A stretch of DNA of 64,000 nt. Origin: an uncultured Prevotellaceae bacterium (GTDB lineage Bacteria > Bacteroidota > Bacteroidia > Bacteroidales > Bacteroidaceae). Position 1 is the stretch's first letter. Each line of letters begins with the position of its first letter. Shown piece by piece: positions 47,435-55,761 of the stretch. Made by a program: the position numbers and the translations under genes. The stretch lies in the NCBI GenBank assembly GCA_902790625.1, contig CADASP010000005.1:62001-126000 (forward strand), read 5' to 3'. The notes beneath the pieces were generated by a model that saw nothing but the letters and a program-made list of their open reading frames with translations, did no database searches and was not told the DNA's origin.

Positions 47435-49987
47435 TCAGTCGCGGAAATAGACGCGCTTCACGCGATTGCTCACGCTGGTGAACACCTCGTAGGGGATGGT
47501 GCCAAGGATGTCGCTGAGCACGGTGACGGGCAGCTGGCGACCAAAGATTTCCACCGGGTTGCCTTCCTCGCAGGGGATGTCGGTGACATCGATGAGCGCC
47601 ACGTCCATACAGATGTTGCCCACATACTCAGCCTTCTGCCCGTTCACGATGCAGTAGCCGTGGCGGTTGCCCAAGAGGCGGTCCAGGCCGTCGGCATAGC
47701 CAATGGGCAGGGCGGCGATGCGACTGTCGCGTGTCAGCACGCCCTTGCGGCTGTAGCCCACGGTCTCGCTCTTCGGCACGTTTCGAATCTGCAGGATGGT
47801 GGTCTTCAACGTGCTGACGCACTGAAGCGAAGAGTAATGGTCGAGCACTTCGCTTTTCGCTTTTATCTTTTCACTTAGCGGCTCCACCCCATAGAGCCCA
47901 ATGCCCAGGCGGCACATGTCCAACTGGCGCTCCGGAAAATGCTCGATGCCGGCGCTGTTGCAGATGTGGCGCAGGATTTTGTGGTTGAAGGCAGCCTGCA
48001 GCTGGCGGCTGGCACAGTCGAAGCGCTGGAACTGCAAGGCCGAGAAATTGTCGAAATCGTCGCTGTCGGAACCCACGAAATGCGTGAACACCGAGCGGGG
48101 AATGATGGCCGACTGGTGCTTCAGGCGGTCGATAAGACTGGCGATGTCGGTGTTCTCTGCCTCATCAGAAGCATTGAACCCCAGGCGGTGCATGCCCGTG
48201 TCGAGCTTGATGTGCACAGGCCAGCCCGTGATGCCCTGCTGGCGGGCGGCGGCTACGAGGGCATCCAGCAGGCGAAAGCTGTAGACCTCGGGCTCCAGGT
48301 CGTAGTCGAAGAGCGTCTTGAAGCTCGACATCTCAGGGTTCATCACGATGACATTCTGCGTGATGCCGGCGCGGCGCAGCTCAGCCCCCTCGTCGGCGGT
48401 GGCCACGGCCAGGTAGTCCACGCGCTGGTCCTGCAGCGTCTTGGCAATCTCCACGGCACCGGCACCGTAGGCGTCGGCCTTGATCATGCACACCAGCTTG
48501 GTGCCAGGCTTCATCATCGAGCGATAGTGGTTCAGGTTGTTCACCACGGCGTTCAGGTCCACCTCGAGAATTGTCTCATGCACACGCTGCTCCAGCAGCT
48601 CGCTGATGCGCTCGAAGCCAAATCGGCGGGCACCCTTCAGCAGCACCACCTCGTCGTGGAGCGAACGGAACACTCCGCTCTGCACAAACTGGTCGACATT
48701 GGCAAAGAACCATTTCTGCCCCACCCCAATCTTGTCGGCCGATGCCGATATCTCTGGGCCGATGCCGATGAAGCGGTCAATGCCGCGCTTAGCCACCAGC
48801 GCCGACACCTGCTCGTAGAGCCTGTCGGGCTGCTCGCCGCTCTGCAGGATGTCGCTCAGGATGAGTGTGCGGCGGCGCCCTTGCTGGTCGGGACGGCGGG
48901 CCATGAAGTCGAGGGCGATGTCGAGCGACTGCAGGTCGCTGTTGTACGAGTCGTTGATGAGCGTCAGTCCTCGCTGGCCCTCTTTCACCTCCAGGCGCAT
49001 GGCGATAGGCTCCAAGCAAGTCATGCGCTCGGCCACCTCCTGCGGTGTCAGCCCCAAGTAGAGGGCAGCGGTGGCGCAGGTGATGCTGTTCTCGATGCTG
49101 GCCTCGTCGATGAAGGGCAGGTCGTAGCAGCCTTTCACGCCCTTATATATATAAGAAATGTGTGCACCGTCGACGGTGACAAACATGGGCGACATGCTGC
49201 TGAAGCGGCTCCAGCCGATGCGCTCGCCCTGGAAAGAGCTGCGGCGGATGCAACGGCTCACCACATCGTTGTCGCTGGGATAGATAATGGCCTGGGCGTC
49301 GCGGAATAGTTGCAGCTTCTCCATACACTTCTCGTCCATCGAGCGGAAATTCTCCTGATGGGCGGCACCCAGCGAGGTGAACACGCCGAGCGTGGGCTGG
49401 ATGATGTCGTGCAGGGCCATCATCTCGCCAGGCTGACTGATGCCAGCCTCGAAGAGAGCCACGCGCGTCTGCTCGTTGAGCAGCCACACGCTCAGGGGCA
49501 CGCCAATCTGCGAGTTGTAGCTGCGCGGCGAGCGGGTGACTTTGAAGTGAGAGGTATGGTTAGCTTCTGACTTCTCACTTACAGTGACGCCCGAGAGGAC
49601 TTGGTAGAGCCATTCCTTCACCCACGTCTTGCCATTGCTGCCCGTGATGCCCACCACGGGGATGTCGAACTCGTCGCGATGCCGCTCGGACAGTCGCTGC
49701 AGAGCGGCCAGCGGCGAGGGCACCAACAGGAAGTTGGCATCAGCGGCAGCTGTGAGCACATTGTCGAGGGGCCAGCGGTCGATGACGAAATTGCGCACAC
49801 CTCGGCGATAGAGGTCGGCAATATATTGATGTCCATCGCCACGCGGAGTGCGCAAGGCGAAAAACAGTGTCTGCTCGGGGAAGCAGAGCGACCGACTGTC
49901 GGTGAGCAGCCAGCCAATGGTGGCCTCGGTCGTGCCATAGCGGCGCGCGCCAATGAGCGTCGCCACCCGTTCAATGCTGTATGTCAT
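47435..49987 (-). CDS. Bifunctional MurF / alanine racemase
   Basis: 850-aa fusion typical of Bacteroidetes. N-terminal MurF (about 1-455) adds D-Ala-D-Ala to UDP-MurNAc-tripeptide: GITGSNGKTWVKEW is its P-loop, with AGISQPGEM and NDSYNSD downstream. C-terminal alanine racemase (about 465-850) makes the D-Ala: VCMIKADAYGAGAVEIAK carries the PLP Lys near 500, with KLDTGMHRLGF and the VGYSRKG and ICMDVALIDV motifs. An insert VSEKSEANHTSHFK just before the conserved RSPRSYNSQIG segment is coded by a GTGAGAAG-type repeat. Promoter at 50040-50071. Confidence 0.95.
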   Translation of the reverse strand: MTYSIERVATLIGARRYGTTEATIGWLLTDSRSLCFPEQTLFFALRTPRGDGHQYIADLYRRGVRNFVIDRWPLDNVLTAAADANFLLVPSPLAALQRLSERHRDEFDIPVVGITGSNGKTWVKEWLYQVLSGVTVSEKSEANHTSHFKVTRSPRSYNSQIGVPLSVWLLNEQTRVALFEAGISQPGEMMALHDIIQPTLGVFTSLGAAHQENFRSMDEKCMEKLQLFRDAQAIIYPSDNDVVSRCIRRSSFQGERIGWSRFSSMSPMFVTVDGAHISYIYKGVKGCYDLPFIDEASIENSITCATAALYLGLTPQEVAERMTCLEPIAMRLEVKEGQRGLTLINDSYNSDLQSLDIALDFMARRPDQQGRRRTLILSDILQSGEQPDRLYEQVSALVAKRGIDRFIGIGPEISASADKIGVGQKWFFANVDQFVQSGVFRSLHDEVVLLKGARRFGFERISELLEQRVHETILEVDLNAVVNNLNHYRSMMKPGTKLVCMIKADAYGAGAVEIAKTLQDQRVDYLAVATADEGAELRRAGITQNVIVMNPEMSSFKTLFDYDLEPEVYSFRLLDALVAAARQQGITGWPVHIKLDTGMHRLGFNASDEAENTDIASLIDRLKHQSAIIPRSVFTHFVGSDSDDFDNFSALQFQRFDCASRQLQAAFNHKILRHICNSAGIEHFPERQLDMCRLGIGLYGVEPLSEKIKAKSEVLDHYSSLQCVSTLKTTILQIRNVPKSETVGYSRKGVLTRDSRIAALPIGYADGLDRLLGNRHGYCIVNGQKAEYVGNICMDVALIDVTDIPCEEGNPVEIFGRQLPVTVLSDILGTIPYEVFTSVSNRVKRVYFRD
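49544..49582 (-). repeat. Heptamer repeat inside murF-alr
   Basis: AAGTGAGAAGTCAGAAG on the minus strand with facing CTCTCACTT; same family as 3010-3086 and 31404-31492. It adds about 13 residues to MurF in frame. Confidence 0.7.
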
Positions 49988-50039
49988 GGTATGCTGTTAG
50001 GTTTGAACGAAATTAATTGCAGTTACTATTTTCTATTTG

Positions 50040-50071
50040 CAAAGGTACAAAATAAGAGCAGTCGCGCCAAA
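50040..50071 (-). promoter_or_regulatory. murF-alr promoter
   Basis: Minus strand TTTG (50071-50068), 20 bp, TAccTTTG (50047-50040); 53 bp before the ATG. Strong match. Confidence 0.85.
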
Positions 50072-50140
50072 TTTGCGCTTGTTTTTTTCGAATTGCGAGG
50101 GAAAAAAACGACCTGTGAGGTTGAAAAGACGGTGAAAATC

Positions 50141-50442
50141 GCGATTGAGCGAGGGCACGGCTTTTAAAAAAAACATTTTCCTTTAGAGGAAAGACAAGAA
50201 TGATTTACGGAATCAGCAAACCATTCGCTAAAAAAGTGACGACATGCAGGTGAGCATTGTTGATGACGAGCGAAAAGGGGTGCATCTAAGGGAGGCGGCG
50301 CACGACAAACAGGGAGCGGGAGGCACCGCAGAGGGAAAAGGGGCATGCTTTTTAGGTTGGCAGCGGGCGGGGACATGATTGGCAGCGGCCGATGGCAGCG
50401 AACGCCGCCAATGATGGCAGCGGCCGCTGCCAACCGAAATTT
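50141..50442 (+). repeat. Dispersed intergenic repeat, copy 3 of 3
   Basis: 302 bp; longest copy, having both the left extension of copy 2 and the right end (CCGAAATTT) of copy 1. A short deletion removes half of one GGCAGCGGCCGCTGCC palindrome near 50389. GGTTGAAAAGACGGT just upstream (50119-50133) matches part of the 56-bp repeat. It precedes the dehydrogenase gene at 50646. Confidence 0.93.
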
Positions 50443-50584
50443 ACAACTGATGATGAATATAGAAAAATACAACCGCACCTTCGTTTTTTCGTCGCTCGGC
50501 ACTCGCATCGCTTGCTTTTTGCAAGAACTTTACCGTCTTCGACGGCGATTTTACTCCGTCTCGGCAAAAAAAGGAACGAGTTCC

Positions 50585-50615
50585 TTTGTTTTGCTCTCGA
50601 CTTTTCGTAACTTTG
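50585..50615 (+). promoter_or_regulatory. Promoter of the dehydrogenase gene
   Basis: TTTG (50585-50588), 19 bp, TAacTTTG (50608-50615), 30 bp before the ATG at 50646. Confidence 0.85.
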
Positions 50616-50645
50616 CAGCCAACATTACTAATACCTATTTTTATT

Positions 50646-51884
50646 ATGGCAAGAATACTGATGATTGGCGCCGGAGGCGTCGCCACCGTGGCAGCGTTCA
50701 AGATTGTGCAGAACGCTGATGTGTTTAACGAGTTCATGATTGCAAGCCGCCGCAAGGCGAAGTGCGACGCGCTGGTGGAGGCCATCCACAGCAAGGGCTA
50801 CGCCATGCCCATCCAGACGGCGCAGGTGGATGCCGACGACGTGGAGCAGCTGAAGGCCCTCTTCACGAGCTACAAGCCCGACCTGGTGGTGAACCTGGCC
50901 CTGCCCTATCAAGACCTCACCATCATGGATGCCTGTCTGGCTTGTGGATGCAGCTATCTCGACACGGCCAACTACGAGCCAAAGGACGAGGCTCACTTTG
51001 AGTACTCCTGGCAGTGGGCCTACCGCGACCGCTTCCGCGAGGCTGGCCTCACCGCCATCCTGGGCTGCGGCTTCGACCCAGGCGTCACCAGCATCTTCAC
51101 CGCCTACGCCGCCAAGCACCACTTCAAGGAGATGCACTACTTAGACATCGTGGACTGCAACGCCGGCGACCACCACAAGGCTTTCGCCACCAACTTCAAC
51201 CCCGAAATCAACATCCGCGAAATCACGCAGAAGGGACTCTACTGGGAGAACGGACAGTGGGTGGAGACCGAGCCATTGGAGATTCACAAAGACCTGAACT
51301 ATCCTGAGATAGGCCCGCGCGACAGCTACCTGCTGCACCACGAGGAGATTGAGAGCCTGGTCATCAACTACCCCACCATCCGTCGCGCCCGCTTCTGGAT
51401 GACCTTTGGCCAGCAGTATCTGAAGCACTTGGAGGTGATACAGAACATCGGCATGAGCCGCATCGACGAGGTGGAGTACGAGGCCCCGCTGGCCGACGGC
51501 AGCGGCACTGCTCGCGTGAAGATTGTACCCCTGCAGTTCCTGAAGGCCGTGCTGCCCAACCCGCAAGACCTGGGCGAGAACTACGAGGGCCAGACCAGTA
51601 TCGGCTGCCGCATCCGTGGTATCGGCAACGATGGGCAGGAGCACACCTACTACGTCTACAACAACTGCTCGCACCGCGCCGCCTACGAGGAGACGGGCAT
51701 GCAGGGCGTGAGCTACACCACCGGCGTGCCCGCCATGATTGGCGCCATGATGTTCTGCAAGGGGCTGTGGAAGAAGCCGGGCGTGTTCAACGTAGAAGAG
51801 TTCGACCCCGACCCCTTCATGGAGCAGCTGAACAAGCAGGGACTGCCCTGGCATGAGTTGCACGACATCGACCTGGAACTCTAA
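50646..51884 (+). CDS. Carboxy(nor)spermidine dehydrogenase (saccharopine dehydrogenase family)
   Basis: 412 aa. Rossmann start MARILMIGAGGVATVAAFKI, then LVVNLALPYQDLTIMDACLA, LGCGFDPGVTSIFTAYAAK and YTTGVPAMIGAMMFCKGLW. This is the saccharopine-dehydrogenase-like branch whose Bacteroidetes and Vibrio members reductively condense aspartate semialdehyde with a diamine to make carboxyspermidine or carboxynorspermidine. The expected partner decarboxylase (nspC) is not in the window. The longer frame upstream overlaps the promoter, so the ATG at 50646 is used. Confidence 0.88.
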   Translation: MARILMIGAGGVATVAAFKIVQNADVFNEFMIASRRKAKCDALVEAIHSKGYAMPIQTAQVDADDVEQLKALFTSYKPDLVVNLALPYQDLTIMDACLACGCSYLDTANYEPKDEAHFEYSWQWAYRDRFREAGLTAILGCGFDPGVTSIFTAYAAKHHFKEMHYLDIVDCNAGDHHKAFATNFNPEINIREITQKGLYWENGQWVETEPLEIHKDLNYPEIGPRDSYLLHHEEIESLVINYPTIRRARFWMTFGQQYLKHLEVIQNIGMSRIDEVEYEAPLADGSGTARVKIVPLQFLKAVLPNPQDLGENYEGQTSIGCRIRGIGNDGQEHTYYVYNNCSHRAAYEETGMQGVSYTTGVPAMIGAMMFCKGLWKKPGVFNVEEFDPDPFMEQLNKQGLPWHELHDIDLEL

Positions 51885-51895
51885 CCAAACAACTG

Positions 51896-51942
51896 ATTGC
51901 ACGGATTTGACGGATCATCACCCTCCGTCAAATCCGTGCAAT
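51896..51942. repeat. 19-bp hairpin of the AATCCGT repeat family
   Basis: Arms 51896-51914 and 51924-51942 pair perfectly across 9 bases; AATCCGTTGT units continue to about 51960. No T tract, so only weakly terminator-like. Confidence 0.85.
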
Positions 51943-51987
51943 CCGTTGTAATCCGTTGTAACTATAGTCATCATTACCATTCAACAG

Positions 51988-54462
51988 ATGAAACAATTGC
52001 TACTCTATGCCGCGCTGCTGACATTGCCCGCCGTGGCACAAGAACGTGTTGAGGTGACGTCCTTCAACCTGGCTGGTCCCTTCGCCGTGGCAGCGCCCTT
52101 TGCTTCCGACACCGTTGATGTGCAGGGCAAGCATTTCGACGAGAAGACACTTTTGGGCGTGGTGCGCCCCGATGCCGACGCCACCACCACCTTCAGCGCT
52201 CCTGCGCCGCTGCCCTCGCTGAAGGAGCAGAAGAGCGTGGGCGTGCTCAGCTTCTATGTGAACAACGCCGACTATGTGAAAGGCACCATCAGCGTGAAGG
52301 GGCCAAAGAACTTCAAGCTGTTTGTCGATGGCAAAGAGCAGCAGCCGGGCGAGCTGAAGCTGGCTCCCGAGCACCACACCATCGCCATCAAATACCTGGC
52401 ACAGCCCGCCGACACCGACAGCATCAGCGTGAGCATCGACGCCCAGCGACGCGTCAGTCCCACGCTGAGCAAGCAGCACCCCTACATGGTGCACGACCTC
52501 ACCGACGGGCGCCGCGTGCGCAACATCAGCCTCTCGCCCAGCGGCAAACTGGTGTTCTTAGGTTTCCAGACCACTGAGCGGGGCGGCAACAGCCGATGGG
52601 ACTATGAGCTGCGCGACGTGGCCACAGGCCGACTGCTGACCACGCCCGCCAAGAGCCTGACGTGGATGCCGCGCACCGACGCCTGGATAGACGATGTGAA
52701 GGAGGATGGCATCCGCGTGCTCTATAAGGTTGACCCGCTCACCGGGCAGCGCACGCGCCTTACCACAGGACTGCCCGACGGCAGCATCACCATCAGCCCC
52801 ACAGAGGACTACATCATCATCACCGCCACCGAGGAAGGCCCCAAGGAAGACCCCGGCGTGTTTGAAGTGCTGGAGATGGACGACCGTCAGCCGGGATGGC
52901 GCACGCGCCGCTACTTGGTGAAGCACGACATGGCCACTGGCCTCTCGCAGCGCATCACCTTCGGCAACAAGGGCGAGCATCTCTATGACATCTCGGCCGA
53001 CGGTCGACAGCTGCTCATCGGCTCGTCCTACTCGCGACTGGAGCGGCGCCCCACCGAGGTGGAAGACGTCTACCTGATGGATGCACAGACGCTCCGCGTT
53101 GACACGGTACTGAAGTGCGAAGGTTTCCTGGGGGGTATGGAGTTTTCGCCCGATGCGCGCCAGTTGCTCATTGTAGGCACTCCCGAAGCCTTCGAACGCA
53201 TAGGTTGCCAGCTGCCCGCCAGTGTCACGCCGAGCATGACCGAGAACGAGCTGTTCCTCTACGACATCGCCACCAAGAAGGTTACGCCCCTCACCAAGAA
53301 CTTCGACCCCTCGGTGCAGAGCGTCGTATGGTCGAAGGCCGATGGCTTGGTCTACTTCTCGGCCGAGGACCGCGACTACGTGAACATGTTCACGCTCGAC
53401 CCGAAGACGGGCAAGACGGAGAAGTTGCCCATCGATGGCGACTACGCCTACCGCTGGACGCTGGCCGACCAAGCCCCCGTGGTGGGCTACCTGTCGTATC
53501 GCACGCTGGAACCCGCCTCGGCCTACATCGTGAAGCGCGATAAGAAGAAGACAACCGCCATGAGGCTCTTCGACGGACGCGACGCGCTGGGCGATGCCGT
53601 GGTAGGCACCTGCCAGGACTGGAATTTCCAGAACTCCCACGGAGACACCGTCTATGGCCGCCTCTATCTGCCGAAGGATTTCGATGCCACGAAGAAATAT
53701 CCCCTCATCGTCTACTACTACGGCGGCTGCTCGCCCGTGAGCCGCTACTTTGAGTCGCCCTACGCCCCGCAGATGTGGAATTCGCTGGGCTATGTGGCCT
53801 ACATCATCGAGCCCAGCGGTGCCACCGGCTTCGGACAGGAGTGGGCCTCGCGCCATGTGAACACGGCGGGCGGCACACCACGCGTCGACGGCACCGTGCC
53901 CGGTGGCACCCCCGCCGGCGACATCATCGAGGGCGTGAAGAAACTGTGCCAGGAGCACCCATATATAAATAAGGAGAAGATTGGCTGCATGGGCGCGAGC
54001 TACGGCGGATTTATGACGCAGTATCTGCAGACCGTCACCGACATCTTCGCCTGTGCAGTGAGCCACGCGGGCATCGCCAACCACACCAGCTACTGGGGCG
54101 AGGGCTACTGGGGCTACAACTACAGCGAGGTGAGCATGGCCAACAGCTATCCCTGGAGCCACCGCCAGCTCTACGTCGACCAAAGCCCGCTGTTCCGTGC
54201 CGACAAGATTCACACGCCGCTGCTGCTGCTCCACGGCAATGCCGACACCAACGTGCCGCTCATCGAGAGTCTGCAGATGTTCACCGCCCTGAAGCTGCTG
54301 GGACGCGAGGTGGCGCTGGTGGAGGTGGAGGGACAGAACCACCACATCACCGACTATGCCAAGCGCGAGAAATGGATAGCCACGCAGATGGCCTGGTTCC
54401 AGCGCTGGCTGAAGGATGACCCCTCGTGGTGGGACGCCCTTTACCCCAAGAAGCATCTGTAA
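51988..54462 (+). CDS. S9 prolyl oligopeptidase-family peptidase
   Basis: 824 aa. Signal peptide MKQLLLYAALLTLPAVAQ, a beta-propeller-like N-terminal region (about 150-560, e.g. GRRVRNISLSPSGKLVFLGF), then the alpha/beta-hydrolase. The catalytic triad is visible: Ser in IGCMGASYGGFMTQYLQ (near 673), Asp in LLLHGNADTNVPLIE (near 753) and His in EGQNHHITDYAKR (near 787). This is the DPP-IV/acylaminoacyl-peptidase type common in the Prevotella and Porphyromonas periplasm, probably trimming peptides for uptake. Apparently a single gene ended by the hairpin at 54469-54504. Confidence 0.94.
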   Translation: MKQLLLYAALLTLPAVAQERVEVTSFNLAGPFAVAAPFASDTVDVQGKHFDEKTLLGVVRPDADATTTFSAPAPLPSLKEQKSVGVLSFYVNNADYVKGTISVKGPKNFKLFVDGKEQQPGELKLAPEHHTIAIKYLAQPADTDSISVSIDAQRRVSPTLSKQHPYMVHDLTDGRRVRNISLSPSGKLVFLGFQTTERGGNSRWDYELRDVATGRLLTTPAKSLTWMPRTDAWIDDVKEDGIRVLYKVDPLTGQRTRLTTGLPDGSITISPTEDYIIITATEEGPKEDPGVFEVLEMDDRQPGWRTRRYLVKHDMATGLSQRITFGNKGEHLYDISADGRQLLIGSSYSRLERRPTEVEDVYLMDAQTLRVDTVLKCEGFLGGMEFSPDARQLLIVGTPEAFERIGCQLPASVTPSMTENELFLYDIATKKVTPLTKNFDPSVQSVVWSKADGLVYFSAEDRDYVNMFTLDPKTGKTEKLPIDGDYAYRWTLADQAPVVGYLSYRTLEPASAYIVKRDKKKTTAMRLFDGRDALGDAVVGTCQDWNFQNSHGDTVYGRLYLPKDFDATKKYPLIVYYYGGCSPVSRYFESPYAPQMWNSLGYVAYIIEPSGATGFGQEWASRHVNTAGGTPRVDGTVPGGTPAGDIIEGVKKLCQEHPYINKEKIGCMGASYGGFMTQYLQTVTDIFACAVSHAGIANHTSYWGEGYWGYNYSEVSMANSYPWSHRQLYVDQSPLFRADKIHTPLLLLHGNADTNVPLIESLQMFTALKLLGREVALVEVEGQNHHITDYAKREKWIATQMAWFQRWLKDDPSWWDALYPKKHL

Positions 54463-54468
54463 AACGAA

Positions 54469-54504
54469 GGGGAGCCAAATGGATTGCAATCCAATTGGCT
54501 CCCC
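54469..54504. terminator. Bidirectional hairpin terminator
   Basis: GGGGAGCCAA pairs with TTGGCTCCCC, and an inner TGGATT/AATCCA extends the stem with one mismatch; TTTG follows on the plus strand. Between convergent genes. Confidence 0.85.
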
Positions 54505-54526
54505 TTTGTTTGTTGTTCAAGAAAAC

Positions 54527-55093
54527 TTAGAACGGAATCTTATAGCCCACGGAGATCTGGAACACGCTGTTGCGGATGCTGCCGTTGCCCTTGTTGATCT
54601 TGGCCACGCCGAGATTGTAGCGGGCATCAATCACGAAGTCCGAAATCTCGTAAGAGGCGCCGATGGGCACGCTCAGATCCAATGTCTGCAGATTGTCCTT
54701 CACGTCGGTCTCATTCTTGTTCACCTTCCACTTTGCCGAGGCCACAAATGCAGGCTGCAGACCAACCTTCAAGGCGAAGTTGGGAGCCACGTAGAAGTTG
54801 GCCAGCAAGGGGATGTTGATGAAGTCGTAGTTCAGCTTCACATCATTGTCGCCGTTGCATCCCTGCATGGAGTACATCAGGCCACCAGAGATGCCCACCA
54901 GCGAATTGATCTGATACATCACGTCGGCACCTGCTGCCAGGGCGACCTTCATATTGTTGCCACTAATGTCGCCCGAGAGGTTGGCCAGGTTCATGGCGAC
55001 TTTGGGAGTGAGCGACCAGGAGCCAGCCTCCTGTTGTGCACTTGCTGTCATGGTAGCAATCATCATGACAACAATCATCATCATTTTTTTCAT
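54527..55093 (-). CDS. Outer-membrane beta-barrel protein (OmpW/PorT-like)
   Basis: 188 aa. Met-rich signal peptide MKKMMMIVVMMIATMTASAQ; the mature part has eight or so amphipathic strands (VALAAGADVMYQINSLVGIS, FALKVGLQPAFVASAKW) and a terminal aromatic in ISVGYKIPF, the pattern of small Bacteroidetes barrel porins. No known function. Monocistronic: a hairpin terminator lies 3' and a separate lipoprotein gene upstream. Confidence 0.85.
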   Translation of the reverse strand: MKKMMMIVVMMIATMTASAQQEAGSWSLTPKVAMNLANLSGDISGNNMKVALAAGADVMYQINSLVGISGGLMYSMQGCNGDNDVKLNYDFINIPLLANFYVAPNFALKVGLQPAFVASAKWKVNKNETDVKDNLQTLDLSVPIGASYEISDFVIDARYNLGVAKINKGNGSIRNSVFQISVGYKIPF

Positions 55094-55155
55094 ACACTTA
55101 ATGTTTTTGATGTGAATAAAATTAGGTTAGGAAAATAATCTTGTTCTGTGCCGCC

Positions 55156-55656
55156 TCAATCTTTGAATCTTTGTTGATAGGTCTTTTCGGCATTCTCGAA
55201 AATCTTTTTGATTTCGTTGTCCATCTTGTCGTAGGTAATGGAACCCGTTTCATCCATCAGCGTCATGTTGTTTCCATTGATACTATAGCTATAGATCTTC
55301 GAATTACCATTGGCCGACAGCGTCAACCTTCCTTCCTTGGCAGTGTAAGAGCCAGCATACTCATCTTTGTCCATTTCCGAGATGGTGCCTCCGCTTTGCA
55401 GGCCCGTTCCATACACATCATAGTCGATGATGGTGAACTTACCACCCGATGTGAATTTAATCCACTCCATAAAGAGAGAGGTCTCGTCGGGCGATGCGTA
55501 CATCCAGGCCCAGTCGCCCACAATTCCTTTGTTGCCGCTGCTACCGCCATTAAGGTCTATGCCACCGCTGTCATCATCGTCATCGCCACAGGCCGTGAAG
55601 GCCACCATGCACAAGGCTGTCAGGACAGCCATACCCAATAATTGTAGTTTTTTCAT
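55156..55656 (-). CDS. Lipocalin-like lipoprotein
   Basis: 166 aa. The signal ends AFTACGDDDDD, giving lipidation at Cys23 and an Asp run after it, a usual lipoprotein export context for Bacteroidetes. The rest reads as a small beta-barrel (IVGDWAWMYASPDETSLFME, GRLTLSANGNSKIYSYSING), similar to lipocalin-like DUFs. Own promoter at 55692-55722. Confidence 0.82.
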   Translation of the reverse strand: MKKLQLLGMAVLTALCMVAFTACGDDDDDSGGIDLNGGSSGNKGIVGDWAWMYASPDETSLFMEWIKFTSGGKFTIIDYDVYGTGLQSGGTISEMDKDEYAGSYTAKEGRLTLSANGNSKIYSYSINGNNMTLMDETGSITYDKMDNEIKKIFENAEKTYQQRFKD

Positions 55657-55691
55657 TGTTACATTATGTTAGAGTTATACAATAATGACTG

Positions 55692-55722
55692 CAAAGATAC
55701 GAAAAGTTGAGCGTTCGACAAA
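55692..55722 (-). promoter_or_regulatory. Promoter of the lipoprotein gene
   Basis: Minus strand TTTG (55722-55719), 19 bp, TAtcTTTG (55699-55692). Confidence 0.85.
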
Positions 55723-55761
55723 GAAAAACATCAATTTATTATCATGGCAGCGTAAAAAAAC

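Noticed and set aside
52558..54489. 643-codon minus-strand frame opposite the S9 peptidase
   Set aside because: Antisense shadow; the plus strand has a full catalytic triad and signal peptide.
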